From: Perkinsus olseni
Taxonomy: Eukaryota > Perkinsozoa > Perkinsida > Perkinsidae
Reading direction: 5' to 3'
NCBI GenBank assembly: GCA_013115135.1
Contig: JABANP010000649.1
Coordinates: 1 to 25,026 of the forward strand
Length of the DNA stretch: 25,026 bases
How positions within the stretch are numbered: position 1 is the stretch's first letter; each line of letters opens with the position of its first letter. This document shows, piece by piece, positions 16,787 through 25,026 of this stretch. Under the pieces are notes generated by a model. That model ran no database searches. It saw nothing but the letters and a program-made list of their open reading frames with translations, and was not told the DNA's origin. The position numbers and the translations under genes were made by a program.

Positions 16787-16858
16787 GATCTCGGTGGGAC
16801 TCGAACCCACAATCTTTGGTTCCGAAGACCAACGCCTTATCCATTAGGCCACGAGACC
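16787..16858 (-). tRNA. tRNA-Arg(TCG)
   Basis: A complete 72-nt cloverleaf is visible on the minus strand. The acceptor stem GGTCTCG/CGAGATC pairs at all seven positions (one G-T). The D arm GTGGCCTAATGGATAAGGC, a 5-bp anticodon stem TTGGT/ACCAA with loop CTTCGGA (anticodon TCG, arginine CGA codons) and a 5-bp T stem GTGGG/CCCAC around TTCGAGT are all present. A and B boxes are near consensus. No intron. Only a short T-run follows the 3' end, so the terminator is unclear. It looks functional and is the only sound tRNA of the three in this cluster. Confidence 0.93.
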
Positions 16859-17136
16859 ACATTCTACGAGTGTTGCGTATTCAGGAGGCGGCTGACCCGA
16901 GACAGTTCCAACTACACAGTTCTTACTCTACTCAAGAGCGATACCGCATACAACACACTTGATCCCGTATGCTGCATATTCGGATTCGTACCGTAGCATG
17001 CAGTGAGCGACTGCTACGGACCGAAGAGAGCGGGGTTCCAAGAGTACGAGGAACTTTGCCTCGGTCAGGGAAGACACGTTGCCCTCTAGTGAGCTCATGG
17101 AGGTCTGTCTTCACATATGCCGCTAGTCACTAGACT

Positions 17137-17155
17137 TGCCCACTCCGAGTGGGCA
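17137..17155. repeat. Perfect 9-1-9 palindrome
   Basis: TGCCCACTC and GAGTGGGCA flank a single C at 17146. Confidence 0.95.
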
Positions 17156-17537
17156 TCAAGTGGTACAGTGGCAGCCTGCGCATATTGGTGAAGGGCTGTT
17201 CCGTAGCCTTTGAACGCAAACAGATTCCAGTCGTACAGTTGCAATCCATACAGTAATTTGTTAATGGCTCGGTGCAACTCGGCAAACGATCTTGATAACG
17301 CGCATCACTGAACTGTGACTGAAGTGAAGTCAGACGCATTTCATTCGGTGAGAGCCTTCTCCAGATTGGGCCGGCTTTGTCAGTGACTTTTCTCCGACTC
17401 AGGGACTCTGAGTCTGAAGATTATGAAGAGCCACACGTTGTCCATGGTGAATAGTCCGCTCTTGCTTCCTCTGCATCGCTAGAATTTCGTCCCGCCCATG
17501 TTGAACTCAACTGTCGACGTTTTGTGACTCGTACCTG

Positions 17538-17559
17538 CGACTCCGCGAGTCGGACTCGC
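17538..17559. repeat. 22-nt 7-8-7 palindromic scar, one mismatch
   Basis: N = CGACTCGC, reverse complement at 17545-17552, one mismatch at 17544. Confidence 0.85.
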
Positions 17560-18268
17560 AGGCTGAGAGAGCTCGCTCGTGGCCGAAAGCGCCTTCGACG
17601 CTTTGGTCAGCCAGGCTCGCCACAGTGGAAATGATTGCTGCACATGCGAGAATAACAGCCCCGGAACGAAGCTCCGTGAAAGAAGGCCGTGAGTCCCAAC
17701 GTGCAGAATACTCGCGAACCTCCTCTGAAGTCTCGTCCGAAATGATACTTGCTAGTTCGAGGGGCCTGGGACGGCCGGAAATGTTGTTGGCTCCGTGCCG
17801 ATTCTGAGCCGAAACTCAGCCTCGCTCAGCACATTACAGCCCACTTTCGAGTAAAAACTCACAAATCTACGCGATAGTCGTATCAAACATCAGTTGAGCA
17901 GGTGACAGTGCGGCATGTGGCATGCAGCATGTTCAAACACAGTTCTTCAGTTGTAGCTTCCGTTTCTGAGAAAATATATGACGATCAAAGTCCGGAAGGA
18001 ACCATTCAACAGAGCAGTCCCCGAGAAAGGCGGCGCTGATCGCTTGATCGTCTACCACACGAGTTGGCCATGTCAAACGTCCTCATCTTGACTCAACATG
18101 CTCGTTGGTTCGCTGCCTCGTTGAAGAGATTTCGTCGCCCCGATAACTTACTTTCTTCCGTCAGTTCGGTGTAAATTCGCTTATTCGGCGATCATGGAGG
18201 ACTCTCTCTCTTCGAGATTTCTGAGGCAGGAATGTTGCAGGGCTCGCTGGGGACTCCAAGGCCCTCAC

Positions 18269-19049
18269 TCACTCGTCTTCAGCCAGGGCATCGTAGAACT
18301 CCTCAACTTTTTCACCCTCGAGACATTCGGTCCCGTCTCCACCTCTAGATACCACATGCACATAGCTCGCCACGTAAATAAGAGTGCTTCCGACGGTACC
18401 GAATGGTATCAGGCCGAATAAAATTACAACCAGCCCGGGGTTCCAGCTCAGCCATATGAGCTCCCCTATTGGCTCGGGCAGCGTCCCCGACATCATTCCG
18501 GCTACAGTGCGATCGGCGAGAAATGCCGCGCCTTGAAGAACAGTGCCCCTCCCTTTGCCTCGGAGAATCTTCGCGACTCTCGTGTCCTTCTCCTGGGCTT
18601 TATTGAGTGCCCCGGAGACGCCAAATTGTTTTCGGAAGTCCCGCAGGCGAGCTGACATGTGAAAGCCGACCACCAACCACCACAGGCATGTGATGATCAT
18701 AAATATCAGCCAAGCCTGAGAAGATCGAGGACACGAGCATGATACAGTGGACTTCACAGGGTGGAGCGGATCAACACAGTAGGCACTTCAAGTCCGGCGG
18801 CAGGAACTTTTCGAATACGTTTTCAATAGTGCACGACGACGATGTACACCTCTGAGGTGTCAGCTCACGCGCAACCCATTTACTCTTGTCTTACTGAACC
18901 AGCTAAGGCTACTACGGTCTCACCTTCCCAAGCTGCGACTTAGCCCTGCCGGGTTCTGTTACGATAACTGCGCCAGCCAGAATGAAATCGCAAACTACTA
19001 ATACGTAGAGGACGAGCGGAGCGTAATCGAACATGAGCGGCTTGATCAT
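18269..19049 (-). CDS. Two-exon membrane protein, about 190 residues
   Basis: Exon 1 (19049-18924) starts with ATG and encodes 42 residues with a strong hydrophobic segment (APLVLYVLVVCDFILAGAVIV). It ends at a donor, AAG|GTGAGA. A 208-nt intron (18923-18716) ends in CGATCTTCTCAG. Exon 2 (18715-18269) begins in the same phase with AWLIFMIITCLWWLVVGF and ends at TGA. At least three membrane segments result: about residues 10-31, 43-60 and 135-165. A basic stretch lies between the second and third (RVAKILRGKGRG) and an acidic tail at the end (GEKVEEFYDALAEDE). Both exons share frame, strand and hydrophobic character, which supports the splice. A further 5' exon is possible, because TTCCCTCTCAG just before the ATG could be an acceptor. 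No family is recognised. Confidence 0.6.
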
Positions 19050-19142
19050 GGGGTGCTGAGAGGGAATAAAAATCAGATTCGAGATTTTACGTGTCGTTGA
19101 TGACTGTCATGAGTGGCTAATAGCTACAGGCTGTAAGGATGA

Positions 19143-19164
19143 CACGTTCGGAACGTAACGTTTC
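19143..19164. repeat. 22-nt 7-8-7 palindromic scar, two mismatches
   Basis: N is about TACGTTCC, reverse complement at 19150-19157, mismatches at 19143 and 19163. ACGTTC-G-GAACGT and AACGT-A-ACGTT are the two mirrors. Confidence 0.65.
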
Positions 19165-20320
19165 GTTCGACGGCCCAACAGCTCATCGAATTGCTAAGGA
19201 CGGCGTCATTCGGTAGAAATACTCGACGGCAGGGATAGAACGAGAAGCCGTCTGAATAGCAGACCAGCAACGTTTCTACTACGCCAGATGACCATATCTT
19301 TTAGCCTATTACAAGCATAGTGTTCTCATGGAAGTGCACGTGCCATCTCCATGCGATGTCAGGAGAAAGTTACGGCAGGAGGATGAGCATCACAATCAGC
19401 ATCCCTGTCCGGAGACTCAGCCCGAAGCAGGTCCCCTGACGAACTGACGAACTCATAACCCTTGCCGACTGAACGCCAGACGCGAGGCTGCATGACAGAT
19501 CGCCTTCTCGGTTACCTGCGTTGAAGCTGCGAATCATCCGCTGGGGCGTGCTACAGTCGTTAGTTGGTTAATCGGAATGAAAACACTGCTGAGACAAAAA
19601 ACTATCAGAACAGGGGACAGTTCTGGCGAGGCTGACTCCAATGCCTGGGGGAGTTAAGGATGAAGAGTTCTATACTCGAATCAACCGCGGTTCGATTCAT
19701 ACTCTGAGGAAGGCATTTCCTCTTGGTCCGATCAGCAGCGATTTTCGAGTGCAACTTTCACCGATAGAATTCCGCTATCAGATGGAAAACTGCAGTTATC
19801 ATCGACAGCGGGACGATAGAACGCGAGGAGCAGCGACCACGGCTGTAACCGTCTAGGAGCAATAGCATACGAGCAGCGATATCCAAATATTCTTGAAGAC
19901 CACTATTGTGTAAAGTGGCGTGATAGCCGGCGCCCTTTGTGCTGAGAGACGCGGCGATTATACCATGTACACCACGATGTATAAGGAAGGCTTCCATTGG
20001 TATCCATACATACCCTCGCCCGGGATTGAACCTGGGCGGGTGATGAAACAGTGCGAAGCCTTTGAAGCACGCATACGCGACGGGCCTGCCTCCTAATAGA
20101 TGCACTTTTCGTGCAATGTGCAAGAAATATCTGCGCCGCTTCGACGATATGATTGTTTCTTTCTTCTTCTTCTCTACCCTTGTCACCGGTCTTTGATTTG
20201 TTCAGAATCGTAGCGGATTGAGGCAGACTTGGTACCGTCGATGGTGAATTGTTGACGATGATAATGTTGTTAATTGTCTGATGTGATGCGCCTACTTCAG
20301 TACAAGAATCTCAAGTAAGA

Positions 20321-20376
20321 TTTTCAGAGTAAAAATAGAGATTCTCGAATCGAGAAGTTTCATTTTGCTCTGAAAA
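20321..20376. repeat. Long hairpin enclosing a smaller palindrome
   Basis: TTTTCAGAGTAAAA (20321-20334) and TTTTGCTCTGAAAA (20363-20376) pair at 13 of 14 positions and enclose TTCTCGA-A-TCGAGAA (20342-20356). It is a candidate cruciform or structured RNA about 120 bp before the next possible gene. Confidence 0.85.
20335..20356. repeat. 22-nt 7-8-7 palindromic scar, two mismatches
   Basis: N = TTCGAGAA, reverse complement at 20342-20349, two mismatches in the left copy. Confidence 0.6.
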
Positions 20377-20492
20377 ACTCCTTCCCACCAGCGCCGAGAG
20401 ACCACCTTCAGTGAACGGACTCTGAACATAGTTCGCGTCATAGTAGCAGCTACCGTCATTTCGCTGCTTCCTCGTAGCTGAGCTCCGTTCCA

Positions 20493-20970
20493 ATGACTGT
20501 TCAAAACACCACCGATGGCTCGCTGAAGAATATCGGTGAAGGGTCCGCCCCTCCAAGTCTACTGATGAACGCCACGCTTTCTGACACCTCTAGCTCTGAT
20601 TCGGAGTCCTCTGTGTCCACGCCACGCGCCGAGGGCCCTGGCGGAAGGCCCAACTTCGGTCCCGTCCCGAAAGTCGACGACCTTCTCTCACGCGTGAAGA
20701 CTTTCCTCTCGACCCCCAGCGGCCCCGGCAGCAGCTGGACAGGTTAATTGCGACCCCGAAGTGGTCCGGGACGCTTCGGGTGGTGAAGTGCGGCTTCGCG
20801 AAGAGTCGTCCCAACCGACTGAGCAAGCAGTTGAAATCGATGTCACGGCCGGTCTTCGACGTTCGAGGCGACGCCAATACGGTCGAGGAGGAAATGAGGA
20901 GGAAGAACGTTCCCGTGGTCGCCGCCAAGGGGGTGAAGGGAAGCTCATTGAAGAGATGCACGATGAGTGA
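20493..20970 (+). CDS. Possible low-complexity gene, frame uncertain
   Basis: An ATG at 20493 opens 84 codons, Ser/Pro/Gly-rich (SDTSSSDSESSVSTPRAEGP, then PKVDDLLSRVKTFL), closing at TAA 20745. In the next frame an open stretch from 20697 to 20970 encodes a charged, probably disordered segment (EVVRDASGGEVRLREESS, RGGNEEEERSRGRRQGGEG). The two could be parts of one gene joined by a small intron or broken by a frameshift. I found no convincing splice pair, and no family is recognised. Confidence 0.25.
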
Positions 20971-22413
20971 TCTTTTTCTGTATTACTTTTACTACCACGT
21001 CTACTACAGCTTCTCGTCGTGTGACTTGTGTTATTTAGCGAGACTATGACCTCTCCGTGGGAGCGGCGTTGTGCAGTACCATCCCCTGTACATCCGTCAC
21101 ACGATCGCGCTTCGAACAGATTTTTACTGTCGGTATCTTATTTGTGATAAACTTTGAAATTACTCGGCGTAGTTCCTCGACACTTCTTAGTACCGCATGG
21201 ACATTATTATTTCACAACTGTTGCAAGCGATTGAACTGAACCCTCAGGGGGTCGTATGGGAGATGCGTGGTTGTCTGAGCTTCCATAATACGAGATCCGT
21301 CTGAGGCTGCATCGAGATTATTGTCCGGAAATCGCTCAGTTTTCACTCGGCCTGGCTCTTACTGGAAACGCGACATCATCACTGCGACTCACACACACAT
21401 CAGAATCAAGAGTGTTTTGGCATAAGCATGATGAACATAACATCGACTTGAAAATAAATGAGGAGATTCCTCAGCGCCATCGCGCAAGAGTGAACGAAGG
21501 AGATGCTCGTGGCCATCGCGCGAAACTGAAGATGGTCCGAGTTCCGGAAAAGACTTACTTCATACCATTAACCACGCTTATACTGACTTCCTGTACCCCA
21601 TCCTCTCCACCAGTTCCTTCTCTCACGGCTGACATAGGAAATACCGATGAGTGGTTTTAATTTCAGCATACCATCACTTACGCTGTATAAAGACTGTCCG
21701 GAATGAAGTTCCTTCCAGCCTGCGCAAAACCGTCGGGATGATTGCCCGCAAAGACCAACGGTTACTCACTCTCTCACGGATATGCCCCTTGGACCTGATT
21801 GATCAAAGATTCTCCATGGGTGACCGGAGGTGTCATCAACGGGCTCTAATCCAACCTAGCAGGAGGTCATCCGTCGGCGGTGACACGAGGTGACACAGAC
21901 CGCCCAGCGCATATAAGAACAAGAAGCACTCGACCGGCAACACTCAATCTCACCTTGACTGGAGGGGCACGCCTTCCCTCGGGTGATTCTTGGTTCGCTG
22001 AAAGGGAAAATTCATCAGGCTAGGATCGATGATTGCTCACGAGAGATGCTTCCCTGAAGTTCACCCAGCGCTCCGGCATCTGGCCTTCCGGGGCCGACAT
22101 AGACTAGGCAGCCAACAAGGCTTAGTTGGTTGTGAAGCGACGAAATCGTCGATGGATGGTATTGAGAGATCACGAGGCTGGCTGGATTCTTACGCGTACG
22201 GGCGCATTCCTTCCACGCAACTAATGCTCTTTCTCTGAAGACACGAAGGGATGGAAATGCAGCCCGCAGGGAGTCGAACTCCCGGGCAGCTGGGGCAGTC
22301 CGCTTACTGTTTCGCGAATATTCGGGTACTGAGATAAAAAAAACAATCAACGCCCGACTTCAACGTAGAGAGGGACTTGGCTCGCGAGAGCGCGACACGC
22401 GTCTGGGAAGGGC
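20971..22413. other. Stretch without a supported gene
   Basis: A plus-strand frame is open from 21291 to 21660 (123 codons, including EIRLRLHRDYCPEIAQFSLG and a Lys/Arg-rich part), but it has no good start, splice site or domain. A repeated GCCATCGCGC occurs at about 21477 and 21513. Nothing else is recognised. Confidence 0.35.
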
Positions 22414-22924
22414 CTACAAATTCTTCTCTCCCAGCATTTGCTTAACAGCCTTCTTCATGCGAACGAGGGGAACTGTAGGAGAGAGGTCGCGGCCATGGGT
22501 CGTGGGAAATGTAAGATCAAGCAGCGACCTCTGATTCTTACGCCGTCATTCAATGTCTGAACAAACAGAAAGAGGCGCGAAGCGAGCCGCTAGCGGAGAG
22601 CGATGGCCCCTTTTGGAAGGACTCCGCATCTTCAAACCTCGGCCTTTGTTCTCCAGGTAGTCCTGGGCTTCTTCAGCTGTCAGGGTCTGGGTACTAAAAT
22701 GAAAAGGGTAATTTAATAGTTGAATCGGCCTCCCACCTCCCACTTGTTCGCGCATCTGAGGAGGAACAAGGGAAAAGGCCACAGACGACAGAAGGATGAA
22801 GGTTCGCTCACTGCCTCCGAGAAGCAACATACCTTGTCCACTTCCAGAGATATTTCTCTGTTGAAGCTCCAACGACCGCCAGGAAGGTGAGGATGGTGAA
22901 GATGACGTTCCAACAATGAAGCAT
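22414..22924 (-). CDS. Three-exon small secreted protein, about 68 residues
   Basis: Exon 1 (22924-22833) encodes a classic signal peptide (MLHCWNVIFTILTFLAVVGA) followed by STEKYLWKWT, ending ACAAG|GTATGT, a strong donor. The next acceptor, CCTTTTCATTTTAG, opens exon 2 (22693-22638), which stays in phase (TQTLTAEEAQDYLENKGR). A CTCTCTCCTACAG acceptor opens exon 3 (22472-22414), which gives PLVRMKKAVKQMLGEKNL and TAG. The weak point is the exon 2 donor G|GTTTGA. Without that splice, exon 2 would run on to a TGA at 22546 and the protein would be about 79 residues. An alternative acceptor (CTTGTTCCTCCTCAG) also lies inside intron 1. The product is a short, basic, helix-prone secreted peptide; no family is recognised. 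Confidence 0.5.
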
Positions 22925-24278
22925 TTCTGTTACCGAACGATCTGGGGATGATGTGGTATGTAAAACCCGCGCTGTGAAGGAAAACCGCGTTTCGTCTCAG
23001 CTGTGACAACCTCGCTCCACGGCTATTAACATTATCACTCGCCCTGGAAACGCAGGGTACCTCGGGACGCGTGGGTTGATCGTCTCGCCGGAGTACTCAA
23101 ACTAAGCTTTGAAGCTGATTGTCCACCTCTCACAGCGGCAGCGCATGCTCAGCTGGAGTCTGGTGGCGCAAGAAGACCCATCCCAACTGGGTCAGCTCCT
23201 GTCGCTTTACGCCATGGGTCGTGTTGTTTCTCATGTTTCGATTTCGTCCTCGCCCCTATGTCCGTCCATGCTGCTGTTTCCCGCACTGCTCTGTTGGCTA
23301 CTACCCAACTGTTGGCTTCTGCCACCGAGACGAGGTGGAGTGCTCTTTGCTAACTACCTCCGCCGAGTACGTACTGATAATTCGCAGCTCGCCCTGAGGC
23401 GGCCGGAACGTCCAACGGCGTTGTGGACGAACAGACCTTCGGCAACGCGAGGAACTGGGCGCATAGTGCCAGTGAGGAGAGGGAATCTTTCTCTTAGTCG
23501 TGAAGACCAGATGGCGGGCCCGGTGGAGAAGGCGATTATCCTCAAGCTAGAGCCGCCGTGCCAACGGAGGTGTTCGCGGATGTGAATGTAAAGCGGAGAG
23601 TGTTTCGCCAACGTTGAAACGCATTTCCCCGGCCAGGGCGACACGATGACGTCGATGCACTTTCTCCTACTGCAAGAACGGGAGACATCGAGGAACGAGT
23701 TGGATTTCCTTTGCCGGAGTAGCGAAGCTTCTACAGATTCCGCCATGCTGCCTTGGGTGAGGCTCGCGGACTGGCCTCTCCTCGGAGTACGTGGGTCAAC
23801 GCGAAGATATCTTTCAAGCTCGTCTTGGACGCCTCCTCGGCATACAGTCCTGCAGTTGTCTCCGAACTACAACCTGATCCCCAGCGTTCCATCGCTGTAC
23901 ATGCCTTTGTGCCGCGGTGGCGTGCTCGCTAAGGTTACCCTCAGTGGGGAAGCAGTGGCAAACCGTCGTTTTACGTCCTTTTGACGAAGATAGAGGTTGA
24001 AGCGATGGAGCGGGAGGCGCGAAGCTTCCGTCGATCGCGCTGACTCCGAAGCACCGTAGAAGCCCCGCGTGTGATGTCCAGTGTACGATAGTATGGACTG
24101 CACGTAGCCCGACGATTTCACCGATAATAAGATCACCATTAACAACTTCCGAGGTGGGATGCTGGCACGTCGTTGATGAGCCTCAGCCGAATGGATGATC
24201 GTGCCTTGTCGCTTTCGCATTAGTAGTTGCTGTCAATGGTTGTGATGATATTCATGTTTCTCTTGTTAACGATGTGGT
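22925..24278. other. Possible coding or pseudogenic stretch, unresolved
   Basis: On the plus strand one frame from about 23050 to 23940 reads protein-like segments separated by stops, including DAWVDRLAGVLKLSFEADCP, PEAAGTSNGVVDEQTFGNAR, DALSPTARTGDIEERVGFPL and TWVNAKISFKLVLDASSAYS. This could be an exon-intron gene or a decayed one. Candidate splice signals exist (for example the acceptor GCTTCTACAG at about 23733), but I could not build a consistent model. Confidence 0.25.
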
Positions 24279-24302
24279 TTGTTGTTGTTGTTGTTGTTGT
24301 TG
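24279..24302. repeat. (TTG)8 microsatellite
   Basis: Eight perfect TTG units, followed by TGTGTG. Confidence 0.95.
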
Positions 24303-24650
24303 TGTGTACTCTCCCTTGCGTTGCGGTGACGACCGTTACGCGAGCAGCATGCTATAAGCCTTAGCGGCCGAGTAAGGTGTCGTAAACCATCTATCAGGTG
24401 AATCTCAGTCCGTGCTTGGTCGCAAAAGAGGTGTCTAACAACCGTTCTCGTGGAGCAAACGGTTGAGCTCGGTGCGGGCAGAAGGAATGATGTGATGCTT
24501 AGTACTACCAAGTTGGTAGGGGCTGTTCGATCCTCGGGGTTGACTTTCTCACCAGCACAGAACATTCGAAATCAAGGCAAAATTGGCGGAGTGCACTCAC
24601 GCAGATTTGCTTCAGAAGGCATAGATCATAAGGAGTGTTTCAGTCGCTGA

Positions 24651-24854
24651 GTTCGGGAGATTGTAGGGGAGTTTTTGCCGCGGCTGGGAGTGAACCGCGA
24701 GCCGGTACGTCACTTGTACTGTCTTGAACCCTGTCTGGGAGTTGCGGGAAAGCAATGGATGGCTGTTGTCGGCCCGCTGCCTATGGATCGTGTCACCACG
24801 CTTATAGCGATGAGCGCTAAAAATGATTCTGATGAGAGAACTGATGATGACTAG
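24651..24854 (+). CDS. Probable last exon, unknown protein
   Basis: An open stretch of 67 codons ending in TAG (24852-24854) reads like the C-terminus of a globular protein: VREIVGEFLPRLGVNREPV, then GKQWMAVVGPLPMDRVTTLI, then an acidic tail (SAKNDSDERTDDD). It has no early ATG, so it should be reached by splicing. Upstream in the same frame an open stretch from 24450 (LSTTKL, then NIRNQGKIGGVHSRRFASEG) is separated only by a TGA at 24648-24650. A candidate 45-nt intron with good ends (TTG|GTAGGG to CACCAGCACAG) lies within it. No family is recognised. The gene may continue upstream; the last 170 bases of the window hold nothing I recognise. Confidence 0.4.
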   Translation, partial: VREIVGEFLPRLGVNREPVRHLYCLEPCLGVAGKQWMAVVGPLPMDRVTTLIAMSAKNDSDERTDDD

Positions 24855-25026
24855 GGGGTGTGAAGCTGCACGAATAGTGTGTTCAATTCGTGAAGATTTT
24901 CCAGGAAAGGAATCCAAGGGTTCACTCTGGCAAATTGCAGAGGTGGCAGCGCGCCTGCAAGGCGTACGAACTGATCCGCCTCGAGCGTGCGCGCGTTTAT
25001 AAAGCGAGAAGTCATCAACTGGAAGA

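Larger units (their letters stand above)
16859..18268. other. Gene-free stretch
   Basis: No gene is supported. Open frames are short and without domains. It contains CCGTAGCA with TGCTACGG (about 16990-17018), a perfect 9-1-9 palindrome at 17137-17155, GACTCAG-GGACT-CTGAGTC near 17397-17415 and a 7-8-7 scar at 17538-17559. Confidence 0.45.
19050..20492. other. Gene-poor stretch upstream of the membrane protein
   Basis: It should contain the promoter of the minus-strand membrane-protein gene. A plus-strand frame open from 19591 to 19856 (LTPMPGGVKDEEFYTRINRG onward) looks protein-like but is short and has no support. It also holds one scar at 19143-19164, and a large hairpin at 20321-20376 that overlaps another scar. 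Confidence 0.4.

Noticed and set aside
20011..20060. tRNA-like B box (GGTTCAATCCC) on the minus strand
   Set aside because: The T-stem has a mismatch, no matching acceptor strand or D arm is found upstream, and no anticodon stem can be placed.
19758..20186. 142-codon minus-strand open frame
   Set aside because: No domain or signal, and it overlaps a plus-strand open stretch that is equally unsupported.
22257..22330. tRNA-like T-loop (GAGTTCGACTCC) on the minus strand
   Set aside because: The pairing is a simple GGGAG/CTCCC palindrome that does not fit a 7-nt T loop, and no other arm is present.
23354..23746. 130-codon minus-strand frame and 158-codon plus-strand frame at 23109-23585
   Set aside because: Both overlap a third frame that reads more like protein. 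None has a recognised domain, so none was called.
24266..24565. 99-codon minus-strand frame ending with a run of Asn
   Set aside because: The Asn run is only the (TTG)8 microsatellite read on the other strand. It also overlaps a better plus-strand frame.
24648..24650. Selenocysteine codon
   Set aside because: An intron or premature stop is a simpler explanation, and no redox motif or SECIS-like element was recognised.

Overview
This window is nuclear DNA from a eukaryote, most likely a protist. It holds eukaryotic-type tRNA genes, GT-AG introns that keep reading frame across the splice, an LTR retrotransposon and genes for secreted proteins of no family I recognise. A perkinsid-like alveolate would fit, but I cannot prove that from the sequence. 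Much of the window is decayed or gene-poor.

Layout. 1-2735: no recognisable gene, but several palindromes. 2736-8434: a gene for a roughly 265-residue secreted protein, split by an LTR retrotransposon (3007-7901) flanked by the 5-bp duplication GAAGA. Taking out the element plus one GAAGA puts the two host halves exactly in frame. The element carries broken gag, protease, reverse transcriptase, RNase H and integrase. 9379-9879 (minus): a damaged PIF/Harbinger-type (DDE_Tnp_4) transposase. 10432-11335: long open frames without a family. 13284-14906: an intact 540-residue secreted protein. 15773-16858: two degenerate tRNA-like loci (Leu, His) and one good tRNA-Arg(TCG). 18269-19049 (minus): a two-exon membrane protein, found by joining a splice. 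22414-22924 (minus): a three-exon small secreted protein, also a splice-based model. 24651-24854: a probable last exon of another gene. The rest is mostly gene-free or of uncertain coding status.

The most unusual signal is a repeated small structure. At 17 places (six of them perfect) there is a 22-nt motif: the first 7 bases of an 8-mer N, then the full reverse complement of N (8 bases), then the last 7 bases of N. Relative to an ancestral site with one N this is always a 14-nt insertion with two mirror centres 7 nt apart. Two copies sit in the retrotransposon, and deleting the 14 extra bases repairs the reading frame at both. The structure is what one would predict if a hAT-type transposon (8-bp target duplication, flanking DNA sealed as hairpins with a 1-nt offset) were excised and the two opened hairpins annealed to each other. 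That mechanism is inference; the pattern is read directly. The copies avoid the intact coding regions and cluster in non-coding DNA (five in 272 bp at 11983-12254). Other single-centre palindromes with a 1-nt middle are also in large excess.
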